Origin: UBA5951 sp012269555
GTDB lineage: Bacteria > Pseudomonadota > Alphaproteobacteria > Puniceispirillales > Puniceispirillaceae
Length of the DNA stretch: 64,000 nucleotides
NCBI GenBank assembly: GCA_038147755.1
Contig: JAYQTS010000012.1
Span: forward strand, 1-64,000
Direction: 5' to 3'
Shown: one piece after another, positions 1 to 7,924 of the stretch
How the letters are laid out: each line of letters starts with the position of its first letter
How positions within the stretch are numbered: the stretch's first letter is position 1
Program-made: the position numbers and the translations under genes
The notes under the pieces: model-generated
What the model was told of the DNA's origin: nothing
What the model saw: the letters and a program-made list of their open reading frames with translations, nothing else
Database searches by the model: none

Positions 1-1
1 T

Positions 2-220
2 AAACAAATGATTACACATCAAACTTCGATTTTTGACAGATTAGAACCGCTAGTCGCACTCACAAAACTCGATGAATGTGAATTATCGCCTGTTGAATTA
101 TCTACCCTTGTATCAGCCAAGTTTCAAATTGCATTATTGACAGGAACTAGGTCAATTGTAGGAGCAATTGCAATAGCAAGTGAAGCTATTTTATCTCAAT
201 ATTTGAAAGAAAACTGTTGA
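2..220 (+). CDS. flhF: Flagellar GTPase FlhF, C-terminal end (cut by left window edge)
   Basis: The reading frame is open from base 2, so the gene starts outside the window; only about 72 C-terminal residues are present. The stretch LTKLDE followed by a Ser/Thr/Gly-rich segment with TGT is the guanine-specificity part of an SRP-type GTPase G domain, and in FlhF proteins this lies near the C terminus. FlhF marks the site of flagellar assembly at the cell pole. The next gene is the MinD-like FlhG and then fliA, which is the usual flhF-flhG-fliA order and supports the call. An internal ATG at base 8 should not be taken as the start. The identification rests on a short fragment plus context. Confidence 0.7.
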   Translation, partial: KQMITHQTSIFDRLEPLVALTKLDECELSPVELSTLVSAKFQIALLTGTRSIVGAIAIASEAILSQYLKENC

Positions 221-252
221 ACTGTTAGAAAATTAGTAGAAAGATTTAAATT

Positions 253-1053
253 ATGGCAACATCAATTGCAGTCGCGAGTGGAAAAGGAGGTGTTGGTAAG
301 ACCAGCATGTCAGTTAATCTGAGCTTAATATTCGCGCAAATGGAAAAACGAACAACTTTATTAGATGCTGATTTTGGCATGGCTAATGCACATATTCTTT
401 TAGGTGTAAAACCCGAATACTTTATTAGTGATACCCTAAAAGGAAATGCTTCTATTTCTCAAACTTTATGCACAGGGCCTAAAGGACTTAAGTTTGCGTC
501 TGGTGGTAGTGGATTAATTTACATGCTAAATTTAGATAAAAAAACAAGGTATCAAACAATACGGCTGTTTGACGAAATAGCCGATGATACAGATATTTTA
601 GTAGTCGATGTGCCTGCTGGTGCTTCTGATAGCTCACTTGCGTTTGTTGCAGCAGCAGATGCAGTTCTTGTTGTGTTAGTTGGAGAACCCACAAGCTTTC
701 TTGATGCTTATTCGTTAATTAAAGCGGCGCATTTAGAAGCAGGCTTATCTAATTTTTCTGTAGTAGTAAACATGACCCAAAGTGAAGCTCAAGCTAAGGC
801 TCATTATGAAAAATTCAATTCGATTGTTCAGAAATTTTTGGAAGTTAACCTTAATTACGTAGGTCATCTTCCTCTTTCTAATCGTTTGCGTCAATCTATT
901 GTGACTAGAAAACCAATTAGTGTAGATGCGAAAGATAGCAGAGAATATTCTTGCTTTCAAAAATCGGGAAAATATCTTAAACTCCCAAAAAATGAAACAG
1001 GTGGAATTCGTTTTTTTGACCAACAAGTTGTGCATAATAAGAGAGTTGGATGA
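253..1053 (+). CDS. flhG: MinD-like ATPase FlhG (FleN), flagellar number regulator
   Basis: A 266-residue ParA/MinD-family ATPase. The deviant Walker A motif GKGGVGKT is at residues 10-17 with the signature lysine K11, followed by LLDAD at 36-40 and the Walker B region VVDVPAG near residue 117. In the flagellar operon such proteins limit flagellar number and counteract FlhF. The protein starts almost directly at the P-loop, so the N-terminal helix carrying the DQAxxLR motif that activates FlhF in some species is missing. The stop codon overlaps the fliA start by 4 bases (ATGA), indicating translational coupling. The C-terminal 30 residues are basic and not recognised. Role is inferred from family and context. 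Confidence 0.88.
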   Translation: MATSIAVASGKGGVGKTSMSVNLSLIFAQMEKRTTLLDADFGMANAHILLGVKPEYFISDTLKGNASISQTLCTGPKGLKFASGGSGLIYMLNLDKKTRYQTIRLFDEIADDTDILVVDVPAGASDSSLAFVAAADAVLVVLVGEPTSFLDAYSLIKAAHLEAGLSNFSVVVNMTQSEAQAKAHYEKFNSIVQKFLEVNLNYVGHLPLSNRLRQSIVTRKPISVDAKDSREYSCFQKSGKYLKLPKNETGGIRFFDQQVVHNKRVG

Positions 1054-1772
1054 TGCGCTCAAGTTATCCTGAACAAAAACCAAATGTTGAGGATCTTGTA
1101 TCCAATCATCTTGAAATGGTTAGAAAAATAGCATGGCATGTTTACGGTAGAGTTCATGCGTCAGTCGAAATAGAAGATTTAATTCAGACTGGTTACTATG
1201 GACTAGTTCTTGCTGCACAAAATTATACAGTACAAGAGGGCGCTAGTTTTGCAAGTTATGCTGGAATTAGGATACGTGGGACAATCATAGACCACCTTCG
1301 AAAATCATCAAATTTGTGCAGAACAACAATACAGATGCAACAAAAGGCAAAGATTGCTGAAGAAAATTTACGTCAGGCCCTTGGAAGAGAACCCAGTTCA
1401 AATGAGTTAGCAGAAAATTTAGGGATATCAAACCAAGAAATGATGGATTGGGAGCATGCATTTCAAGCAAATGTGCACCAATCTCTAAATGGTGTTTACG
1501 ATGAATTTTCAATTTGGTTTGTGTCTGATGAAAATAATCCAGAAGAACAACTTAATGAAACAGAGATGAAAGAACTTCTTAAAGAAGCTCTAAGAACTCT
1601 TCCAGAAAAAGAGGCTCTTGTCGTTCAATTGTATTATGTTGAAGAGTTAAATGTATATGAGATAGCAGAAGTACTTGATGTTACCACTGGAAGAGTGTCT
1701 CAAATTAAGAAATCAGCGGTCCGAAGATTACGAGAATTCATGCAAAAAGCTAATCAGCAAGATGTCGCCTAA
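1050..1772 (+). CDS. fliA: Flagellar sigma factor FliA (sigma 28)
   Basis: A 240-residue sigma-70 family protein of the short FliA type. Region 2 is visible at about residues 40-85 (EDLIQTGYYGL, then the promoter-melting segment ending in DHLRK), region 3 at about 95-150, and region 4 with its helix-turn-helix at about 181-230 (EIAEVLDVTTGRVSQIKK). It directs RNA polymerase to late flagellar and motility promoters. It begins inside the end of flhG (ATGA overlap) and its own end overlaps the next gene, so the three are one operon. The anti-sigma factor FlgM is not in the window. Confidence 0.93.
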   Translation: MMRSSYPEQKPNVEDLVSNHLEMVRKIAWHVYGRVHASVEIEDLIQTGYYGLVLAAQNYTVQEGASFASYAGIRIRGTIIDHLRKSSNLCRTTIQMQQKAKIAEENLRQALGREPSSNELAENLGISNQEMMDWEHAFQANVHQSLNGVYDEFSIWFVSDENNPEEQLNETEMKELLKEALRTLPEKEALVVQLYYVEELNVYEIAEVLDVTTGRVSQIKKSAVRRLREFMQKANQQDVA

Positions 1773-2214
1773 TATTACAGAATGGAGTCAAACAAATTCA
1801 ATTCAAATGGCGGTCCAGGCAGCTGATCTTTCCATATTAAATAATACAAAAAGTGAAAAATTAATTTTATCCTGCACACTCCTTACAATAGCTCGTGGAA
1901 AATGTAATGTAGAGATCAGTCAACAGAATAAAATGGCAGATAATCCGCCAAACTACAATATTGAAAACTGTTTTGAAGGTAGTGTTATAATTCCAAGGGA
2001 TAGGCCTGTAATGAAATGTGAGGGTTCTTTGCCAAAACATGCTTTTAGAGCGCTGTATGAAAAGTTCGTATCAACCCAATCTGTTGGGAGGCCAATATTA
2101 TTGACTATTTTTCTCAATGAAAAATTAAGCGTTAGTGTAAAAGGTGACCTTTTTATTGAGGATACACGAAAGATTAATGTTGATCATATTGATATCATTT
2201 TTCCATTAAGATGA
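1762..2214 (+). CDS. Unknown protein coupled to fliA
   Basis: A 150-residue protein I do not recognise. The ATG at 1762 lies inside the last codons of fliA (fliA stop ends at 1772), so translation is probably coupled and the protein is likely made together with FlhG and FliA. The open frame continues upstream to 1675, but that part lies inside FliA region 4 and has no ribosome binding site. There is no signal peptide or clear membrane segment. Two halves are visible: an N-terminal part with Ser/Leu-rich segments ending near two cysteines, and a C-terminal beta-rich part (ILLTIFLNEKLSVSVKGDLF) ending in a hydrophobic strand. Position suggests a motility-linked job, but no function can be assigned. 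Confidence 0.65.
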   Translation: MSPNITEWSQTNSIQMAVQAADLSILNNTKSEKLILSCTLLTIARGKCNVEISQQNKMADNPPNYNIENCFEGSVIIPRDRPVMKCEGSLPKHAFRALYEKFVSTQSVGRPILLTIFLNEKLSVSVKGDLFIEDTRKINVDHIDIIFPLR

Positions 2215-2217
2215 TGT

Positions 2218-2994
2218 TTATCCCATAAGTCTCTTAGTGATGTCTGCTTCGGCCTGGAGCATTCTTGAAGAACCAGAAAACGCCTGTTGTGCTTTTATCA
2301 TTTTGGCCATTTCAGCAGTTGCATCTGTATTAGATGCCTCAAGTGCGCCTGATTGAATTCGACCAAAATTGGTTTCACCGGCTCTACCTAACACTGGGGC
2401 ACCTGACTTAGGGGTAGGCAAATATTGATTCATACCAATTTCTTTAAGTGCAGTCTCGTTGGCAAAAATAGCCATACCCACAATTCCAACAATAGTACTC
2501 GAACCATTGCTGTAAATTGAGTTTACAGCCCCGCTCTCATCTATTCTCACCTCAGCTAGGGATTCAATCTGATTATTCTGATTTTTCACTTGAAATGGAA
2601 TTTTCAAGGGCACCCCATTTTCTGACAAAATAAATTGGTTATCACTTGAAATTATATTACCTTCATTATCAATTGATAACGACCCATCTCTGGTATATGA
2701 AATTGTTCCATCTTTTCCTTGAGCAAGGAAGTAACCTGAACCGTTAATAGCGAGGTCTAGAGCACCATTAGTTTGAATAAAACTTCCTTGTTGATGATTG
2801 CGCTGTGCATTCACAAATCTCGTTCCAGCTCCGATATCTAAATTGTTCCTTAATTCGACTTGTTCTGTATACATATCTGTAAAAGCTGCGGAACTTCTTT
2901 TAAATCCTATTGTAGAACCATTTGCAAGGTTATGTGAAATTGCCGATATTTCTTTATTAGAGGCATCTAATCCAGTTCGAATGATATTGATCAT
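2218..2994 (-). CDS. flgF: Flagellar basal-body rod protein, FlgF/FlgG family
   Basis: A 258-residue flagellar axial protein. The N-terminal rod signature is clear (hydrophobic start, SHNLANGSTIGFKR at about residues 21-34), followed by QGSFIQTNGALDLAINGSGYF, which is diagnostic of the FlgE/F/G group. The C terminus (DATAEMAKMIKAQQAFSGSSRML) is the matching flg_bbr_C domain. The length and lack of a clear FlgG-specific insert favour FlgF, but FlgG is not excluded. The ATG at 2994 is chosen because GAGGA lies 8 bases upstream; the in-frame TTG at 3009 would place that ribosome site inside the gene. It converges on the fliA operon with only 3 bases between the stops. Exported by the flagellar type III system, so no signal peptide is expected. 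Confidence 0.8.
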   Translation of the reverse strand: MINIIRTGLDASNKEISAISHNLANGSTIGFKRSSAAFTDMYTEQVELRNNLDIGAGTRFVNAQRNHQQGSFIQTNGALDLAINGSGYFLAQGKDGTISYTRDGSLSIDNEGNIISSDNQFILSENGVPLKIPFQVKNQNNQIESLAEVRIDESGAVNSIYSNGSSTIVGIVGMAIFANETALKEIGMNQYLPTPKSGAPVLGRAGETNFGRIQSGALEASNTDATAEMAKMIKAQQAFSGSSRMLQAEADITKRLMG

Positions 2995-3182
2995 AAAAAG
3001 TTTCCTCAAGATAAGTCAGGTTTAATTTGTGGTTTGGTAATTCAAGATTCATGCCGAATGACTTAATATCAAAAATTTTTAGTTAATTTTTTTGAAATAT
3101 TCAGAAACTTTGAAAACGCTATTTTCTTGTAAGTCAAATTATGGCATAATAGTAAAGGTTAGAAAATGTTTTGGAAGATATC

Positions 3183-3585
3183 ATGAACAGCAATAACTCA
3201 AATGCTTTAGTTCCGTTGAAAAACGGGAATTTACCTGCTGTTGTTAAAAAAAAGCAAGAATTACCTGTTTTATCTCTGGTAAAAGAGGAATTATATCTTG
3301 AAAACAGGCATGCTGTAAGAGAACAGTTGCCCGATATACTTGGCAGAGTATTAGCAAGAATATGGATAGATGAGAAATTTCATCATGATTTTTCTATGAA
3401 CCCTAGAGGAACATTGGAAACTAACGGTGGTTTTCTACCTGAAACTATGGACGTTGAATTTCAGAAGCCAAATTCTTCTCGTCCCAGAATTGTTGTTTAT
3501 GAAAAAATAAAGAATCTAAATTTCGGACTCGTATCTTTTACCTTCAGCTTGTTATGATGGCTGGCCGGTAATTCTATGTGCTTAA
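3183..3585 (+). CDS. NHLP-leader-like small protein (one frameshift)
   Basis: Starts at ATG 3183 (GGAAG 6 bases upstream). A polar N-terminal half is followed by a domain reading ILGRVLARIWIDEKFHHDF, then NPRGTLETNGGFLPETMDV, which follows the pattern of nitrile-hydratase-like leader peptides (NHLP): W-D-x-x-F, then P-x-x-x-L-x-x-x-G, then P-x-x-x-x-V. In the first frame the protein ends in an unrelated tail at 3557, but after a one-base shift near 3515-3530 the frame reads SDSYLLPSACYDGWPV and stops at 3585; the YLLP match to the hxLVLP end of the family supports the shifted version. It may be a substrate-recognition or modification-related protein, but no maturation enzyme lies nearby. Divergent from the flagellar rod gene. 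Function unknown. Confidence 0.55.
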
Positions 3586-3590
3586 AAGCA

Positions 3591-3932
3591 ATGGCTAAAC
3601 CAATAATTTTTTTAGTAATCTTATTATCATTTATATTACCATCAAAATTGATTTTAGCAGATATTACGACCAGTAATGTGACTTTCGCTGAAGCAGTACA
3701 AGGCGGTTAAGGATAAAATTATCAGCACGCAGTAAATTTATTTGAACTTCAAGCCTTTGCAGCTCAGCATGATGCCCAATATAATCTTGCTCTATTACTC
3801 CAATCTGGGAAAGGGAGGCCACAAAATTATCAGCAAGCACTGTTTTGGGCATGGTCGGCCTACCTCGGGGGTATTGAACCTGCAAAAGAACTAAGCGAAG
3901 ATTTAAAGAATTTACTACCAGAAGATTGCTGA
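3591..3932 (+). pseudogene. Secreted Sel1-like repeat protein interrupted by two in-frame stops
   Basis: An ATG at 3591 opens a signal peptide (basic start, then IIFLVILLSFILPSKLILA) and about 39 residues of exported protein. TAA codons follow at 3708 and 3714, and from 3717 the same frame resumes as a clear Sel1/TPR-like unit (AQYNLALLLQSGKG, then NYQQALFWAWSAYLGG) and ends at 3932. Deleting one T at 3707-3708 and adding one A at 3715-3718 would give an uninterrupted protein of about 113 residues, so the break is probably two compensating homopolymer errors, though real inactivation cannot be excluded. Sel1-type proteins scaffold protein-protein contacts. A second Sel1-like gene follows 2 bases downstream. 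Confidence 0.6.
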
Positions 3933-3934
3933 AA

Positions 3935-4207
3935 ATGACCAGAGAAAAATTAATTGAAACGCTCCAAGATCGAATAGATGCTGGAGATAGATCTGCCCTT
4001 ATGGAATTGGCTTTGTTTTATAAAGAGATTTCCGAGGAACCAAATTTTGAAGAAGCATATTTATGGTATTCAATTGCAAGTGCTTTTTTACTTGAAGGAG
4101 CAATTTTTGAACGTGATGAGGCGGCGGGAAAGGTTGAAACTAAATCACTGGTTGAATTGCAAGAAAGAGCAGGAACAATATTCGAAAAGCTTTCATCGGT
4201 TAAATGA
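3935..4207 (+). CDS. Short Sel1/TPR-like protein
   Basis: A 90-residue acidic cytoplasmic protein beginning at ATG 3935, two bases after the stop of the secreted Sel1-like gene. The helix pair SALMELALFYKE and FEEAYLWYSIASAFLLEGA has the alternating Ala/Leu/Tyr pattern of Sel1 or TPR repeats (A-x-x-x-L-A-x-x-Y and A-x-x-W-x-x-x-A). There is no signal peptide, in contrast to its neighbour, so the pair would work on different sides of the membrane. Such proteins usually hold partners together; no partner is evident here. The TTG at 3926 is a less likely start. Confidence 0.6.
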   Translation: MTREKLIETLQDRIDAGDRSALMELALFYKEISEEPNFEEAYLWYSIASAFLLEGAIFERDEAAGKVETKSLVELQERAGTIFEKLSSVK

Positions 4208-4277
4208 TGTAGAATTACAATAGTGTTACGTTTGGTTTTTTAGTCTCTTTGTTTCAATAGTTAAGGATGGAAAGAAT

Positions 4278-4475
4278 ATGAAAGTTAAAGTTCACTGGAT
4301 CATAGACGGAATTGCAGAAATTGAGGCAGAAAGTTTAGAACAAGCAGAGCAGTTAATAGAGGATAGGTTAAATCTTTTAGCTGAGTCTAAGTCTGAGGAA
4401 ATGGAATTTCTTGGTGCTAGAGCAATGCAGGGAAAAGCTTATTTGCCCGGGTCAGATGAAGATAAAGAAAAATAA
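4278..4475 (+). CDS. Small acidic protein of unknown function
   Basis: A 65-residue protein with a good ribosome site (AAGGATGG about 8 bases before the ATG at 4278). It starts with a short strand (MKVKVHWIIDGIAEIEA) followed by a helix rich in Glu and Gln (LEQAEQLIEDRLNLLAES). The pattern strand-turn-ESLEQAE-helix resembles small DpnD/PcfM-like or similar beta-alpha proteins in which a residue row E-A-x-S-x-x-E-A repeats, but the similarity is only in pattern. No cysteines, no membrane segment. It lies in a run of small genes read in the same direction. Confidence 0.55.
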   Translation: MKVKVHWIIDGIAEIEAESLEQAEQLIEDRLNLLAESKSEEMEFLGARAMQGKAYLPGSDEDKEK

Positions 4476-4494
4476 AGTTCGGAGGTTTGAAGTT

Positions 4495-4764
4495 TTGACA
4501 AATATAAAATGGTTTTGTTGGATATTCAGTATTGTATTATTCTCTTTTTCTGCGCCCATGAGCGCAATAGCGGAGGGCAGAACATATGTGTCAAAAAAAG
4601 ATACAGAGGTAAAATATCAAATTTGCAGATTAAGTAAGACAGAAAGAACAGCTACAAGCACGTCCTGTTACTATAAGGCTCAAAAACCTGAAGATAGCAT
4701 TGTTGTATCAACTGAGAGCCCAAAAACGGTATGTCAGAGAGAATTTAATTGTAAAATTCAATAA
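4495..4764 (+). CDS. Small secreted protein with four conserved-looking cysteines
   Basis: Start chosen at TTG 4495 because GGAGG lies at 4481-4485, 9 bases upstream; an ATG at 4456 in the same frame has no ribosome site. The 89-residue product has a signal peptide (WFCWIFSIVLFSFSAPMSAIA, cut here as two parts: WFCWIFSIVLFSF and SAPMSAIA) and a mature part of about 62 residues with four cysteines (YQICRLS, TSCYYKA, TVCQRE, FNCKIQ), enough for two disulfides in the periplasm. I do not know the family. It closes the small-gene run and faces a convergent thiolase gene. Confidence 0.55.
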   Translation: MTNIKWFCWIFSIVLFSFSAPMSAIAEGRTYVSKKDTEVKYQICRLSKTERTATSTSCYYKAQKPEDSIVVSTESPKTVCQREFNCKIQ

Positions 4765-4832
4765 CATAAATAATAAGATATGTTTACTCACCTTTTGTAT
4801 AATTTCGTCATTATTGAAATGTTGGTATCAAT

Positions 4833-6014
4833 TTAAATTTTGCAATCTATTATAACGCTGATTCCTTGCCCACCACCGATACACATTGTTGCCATTCCGT
4901 ATCTTCCTTTTGTACGTATTAATTCATGAACGAGTTTGGTTAGTATAATTGCACCCGTTGCTCCAATGGGGTGCCCTAGAGCAATAGCACCTCCATTTGG
5001 GTTTACTTTTTTTTGAGGCAGTTTTAGGGCTTTGGAAACAGCACACGCCTGAGCAGCAAAAGCTTCATTGCTCTCTATTAAATCCAGATCACTAATTTTA
5101 AGCTTTGCTTTCTCAAGAGCCATTTTACTTGCTGGTATTGGTCCCATGCCCATTATATTCGGAGCAACACCTCCAAATCCATAGCTTACTATTCTAGCTA
5201 ATGGCGCACTTTTTGCCATTTTACTTACCTCCTCATTTGCCAATACAATTGAGGAAGTGCCATCGTTAATACCTGAGGAGTTTCCTGCTGTAACCAATCC
5301 ATCTGATTTAAATGCAGCTCTCAAACCTAAATTTTCTATGGTGGTATTTGGTTTAATATGCTCGTCTTCTTCGAATATTGTTATTTTACGATTTTTCTTT
5401 ACTTCAATACCAACTATTTGGTCTTTAAAAAGACCAGCCCTTACAGCTGCCATTGCCTTGTTCTGTGAGTCCAAGGCAAACCTATCCATTTCTTCACGAG
5501 AAACATTATATTCATAAGCAATATTTTCAGCAGTTATTCCCATATGAATACTGCTGAATGGATCATGAAGTGCTCCCATCATCATGTCTTTGATAGGCTC
5601 ATCACCCATTTTGGAACCAAAGCGATGATTTTGAAGGAGATAACCAGAGCGTGACATCACCTCCACCCCGCCTGTCAAAGCGGCTCGAGTATCACCAAGT
5701 TCGATTAGTTGGCAGCCACTCACCACAGCTTGTAATCCAGAACCACATAATCTATTAACCAGAAAAGCGGATGATGTTTCTGATAAACCAGCACCTATTG
5801 CTATACATCTTGGAGAATACATATCCCTCGGTTCAGTATGGATAACATGGCCGTAAATAGCATGTCCTATATGTTCCGGACTAAGGCCTGACTCTTTAAT
5901 GGCCTCGCTAGCAACTATAGTGCCGAGGTCGATTGGAGACGTATCTTTCAATGCTCCGCCGTAACCTCCAATAGCTGAGCGCAATGCAGAGAGAATAAAA
6001 ACATATTTGCTCAT
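4833..6014 (-). CDS. Acetyl-CoA C-acyltransferase (thiolase)
   Basis: A full-length 393-residue thiolase. The acyl-accepting cysteine C90 lies in LCGSGLQ, the active-site histidine H348 in GHPIGATG, and the deprotonating cysteine C378 in CIGGGQG; these positions match the biosynthetic-type acetyl-CoA acetyltransferases almost exactly. The reaction is reversible condensation of two acetyl-CoA to acetoacetyl-CoA, or the last step of beta-oxidation. No phaB or phaC gene is adjacent, so a role in polyhydroxybutyrate synthesis is not shown; fatty acid or ketone degradation is equally possible. It is first among the minus-strand genes only by position; the methyltransferase upstream starts in the same direction with a 24-base gap. 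Confidence 0.92.
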   Translation of the reverse strand: MSKYVFILSALRSAIGGYGGALKDTSPIDLGTIVASEAIKESGLSPEHIGHAIYGHVIHTEPRDMYSPRCIAIGAGLSETSSAFLVNRLCGSGLQAVVSGCQLIELGDTRAALTGGVEVMSRSGYLLQNHRFGSKMGDEPIKDMMMGALHDPFSSIHMGITAENIAYEYNVSREEMDRFALDSQNKAMAAVRAGLFKDQIVGIEVKKNRKITIFEEDEHIKPNTTIENLGLRAAFKSDGLVTAGNSSGINDGTSSIVLANEEVSKMAKSAPLARIVSYGFGGVAPNIMGMGPIPASKMALEKAKLKISDLDLIESNEAFAAQACAVSKALKLPQKKVNPNGGAIALGHPIGATGAIILTKLVHELIRTKGRYGMATMCIGGGQGISVIIDCKI

Positions 6015-6038
6015 AAAAATTTTCCTTTAAAAATAACT

Positions 6039-6651
6039 TCAAGGTATTGTTTTAGTAAAATGTAGTCTGTTAATAGATGCAAGTCCAACATGGCCCGGCG
6101 CGTCATTGAGAAACTCTTCTGTAATATTTGACTTGATTAATGTAAATGAAGACAGTTCTTTTATAATTGTTTGTGTGTCATATAGTAAATTTGGGTCACG
6201 CGGACCTCCTGAGTGATATTGCATCTGTTTGACAGAAAAACCCTCAATGAATAAATTGCCTCCTGTATGAAGATTCCTTTTAATATTGGAAAAAATAGTT
6301 TGTCTCTCTTTTTTAGGCACATGCAAAAAAATCATAAAGCAACTTTGGAACTTTAAATTTTTATTACTCCAATACTTTGCGTCTGCAATGTATCTATTAA
6401 CCCGAAGCCCTAATTTTTTATCTACTTCAAGCGCCTTTTTTTGTTGCCACTTCTGAAAAATCAATAGCAGTCACGTCTATATTTGAATTCGCTATAAATC
6501 GACTATTTCTTCCTTCTCCATCCCCGATAAATAAAGATGGGCTAAGATCAATGGTAGGTAAATTTTTATATTCTTGGCAAATTAACGACGGATTTTCGCC
6601 GAAAAGTGGCTGTGCGCTTTGGGCATATTTATAATTCCATTTATATTTCAT
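6039..6651 (-). CDS. Class I SAM-dependent methyltransferase (one frameshift)
   Basis: Two overlapping frames together make a protein of about 204 residues. The first piece (6651-6427) has methyltransferase motif I as FIGDGEGRNSRF, with the acidic end of strand 2 at VTAIDFS. The second piece (to 6039) carries the later motifs (FLHVPKKERQTIF, then LHTGGNLFIEGFS), as in TehB-like or thiopurine-type small methyltransferases. The frames join in a run of seven A on the coding strand (6436-6442): removing one gives EVATKKALEVDKKLG without a break. The substrate is unknown. The start ATG at 6651 gives MKYKWNYKYAQS. The gene sits between the thiolase and an MFS transporter on the same strand. Confidence 0.72.
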
Positions 6652-6680
6652 TAGTGATTATGTTGTCCATGCAATAAGAT

Positions 6681-7898
6681 TTAAGTTTTAGAAAATATCG
6701 TCTCGTTTCCGGGAGTAGGATTTTCTGGTACTGCAAAGGATATAAGCAAAGATGATAATGCTAGAAATGTTGCTAATAAGAAAACTAGTGGCGGTGATAT
6801 TATCCAAACGTAACCTAAAACAACAGGTAAAAAAACAGCTGCAATATGATTTATTGTGAAAGCTACAGCTGTTGTCGAGGCCAAGTCTTCTTTTAATGCA
6901 ATTTTTTGTAGATAAGTTTTTTGGGCAATCATCATCGCGTAAAAAAGATGATCAATTATGTATAAAGCCGCAGCAACCCAGGCAGGCCAATCTAAAAAAT
7001 AAATTAAGCTATATGCAAAGAATACTATGGATAGTCCAGAATACTCGGTTATTAATGTCCATTTCTCTCCAATACGTCCTATTAGCCAACCAACAAAGGG
7101 AGCAAATATTAGGTTTATAGAAAAGTTTAGTAAAAGGAGCCAACTTACCTGGTGGACTTCTAAGCCAAATTTCTCAACTAGCATAAATGCAGCGAAAACA
7201 GAAAATATTTGCCGTCTTGCTCCACAAATAAACTGTAAAACATAATAAAGCCAATAAGCCTTTTTTATAATTACCTTCTTTGTTAATTGTTTTGCGGTAG
7301 GATATTTTGGCCAAAAAATAAAAGCAATCACAGCAAGAAAAATAGTTATGCTGCCGCAATAAATGTACATTTGTTTATAAGTAAACATCAAAATGAGAAT
7401 AAATTATTGCAATTGTTCCAAATGTTAGAAGAGATGCACCGGATGATGCCGCTAGTAACCAGCCTAAGATTTGAGGAGCCTTTTTTTTATCTAGCCATTG
7501 TAATTGTAATGTTTGTTGAGCAGCCTCGAAATAATGAAATCCAATTGAACTTACTAAAGTAGTTATCATGAGCCCAGTAAAAATAGGATAATAGCCCACC
7601 ATTGCCACAGCACCACCGAGAGTTATAAGAGATAAAATTATTAGTCTTTGTTCACGGATAAATGGTAAAACAAAAACAATAGATAAGGTAAGAAAACCGG
7701 GTATTTCTCTAACAGTGTGTAACCATCCGATTTCGGCACCAGAAAAATTAGCTCTCTCGATGACAAAGTTGTTGAGCAATGCTAACCATCCTGACATTGC
7801 TATTGGCATAGCTATTGACACAGAATCAAGAAACCAACAGGTGTTCGTAAATATTCTTTAAATATTGTTTTCAAGAAGCTGGAGCTAAAATCTAACAT
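6681..7898 (-). CDS. Major facilitator superfamily transporter (two frameshifts)
   Basis: Three pieces in different frames give one protein of about 400 residues with 11-12 hydrophobic segments. The N terminus starts at ATG 7898 (MLDFSSSFLKTIF), shifts frame near 7825, continues through GWLHTVREIPGFLT, a typical MFS helix pair, and shifts again around 7375-7391 to the C-terminal half, which contains an MFS loop-like GWLIGRIGEKWTL. The substrate cannot be told. Family members of this kind export small molecules or take up organic anions. It lies between a methyltransferase and a LysE-type exporter on the same strand. The breaks are probably sequence errors because the helix pattern continues across them. 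Confidence 0.7.
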
Positions 7899-7924
7899 TT
7901 AAATAGAAAAACCAATTTTATAAT

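Noticed and set aside
3708..3716. In-frame stops as possible selenocysteine or pyrrolysine recoding
   Set aside because: Both codons are TAA, which is not recoded in either system; compensating homopolymer indels explain the break better.
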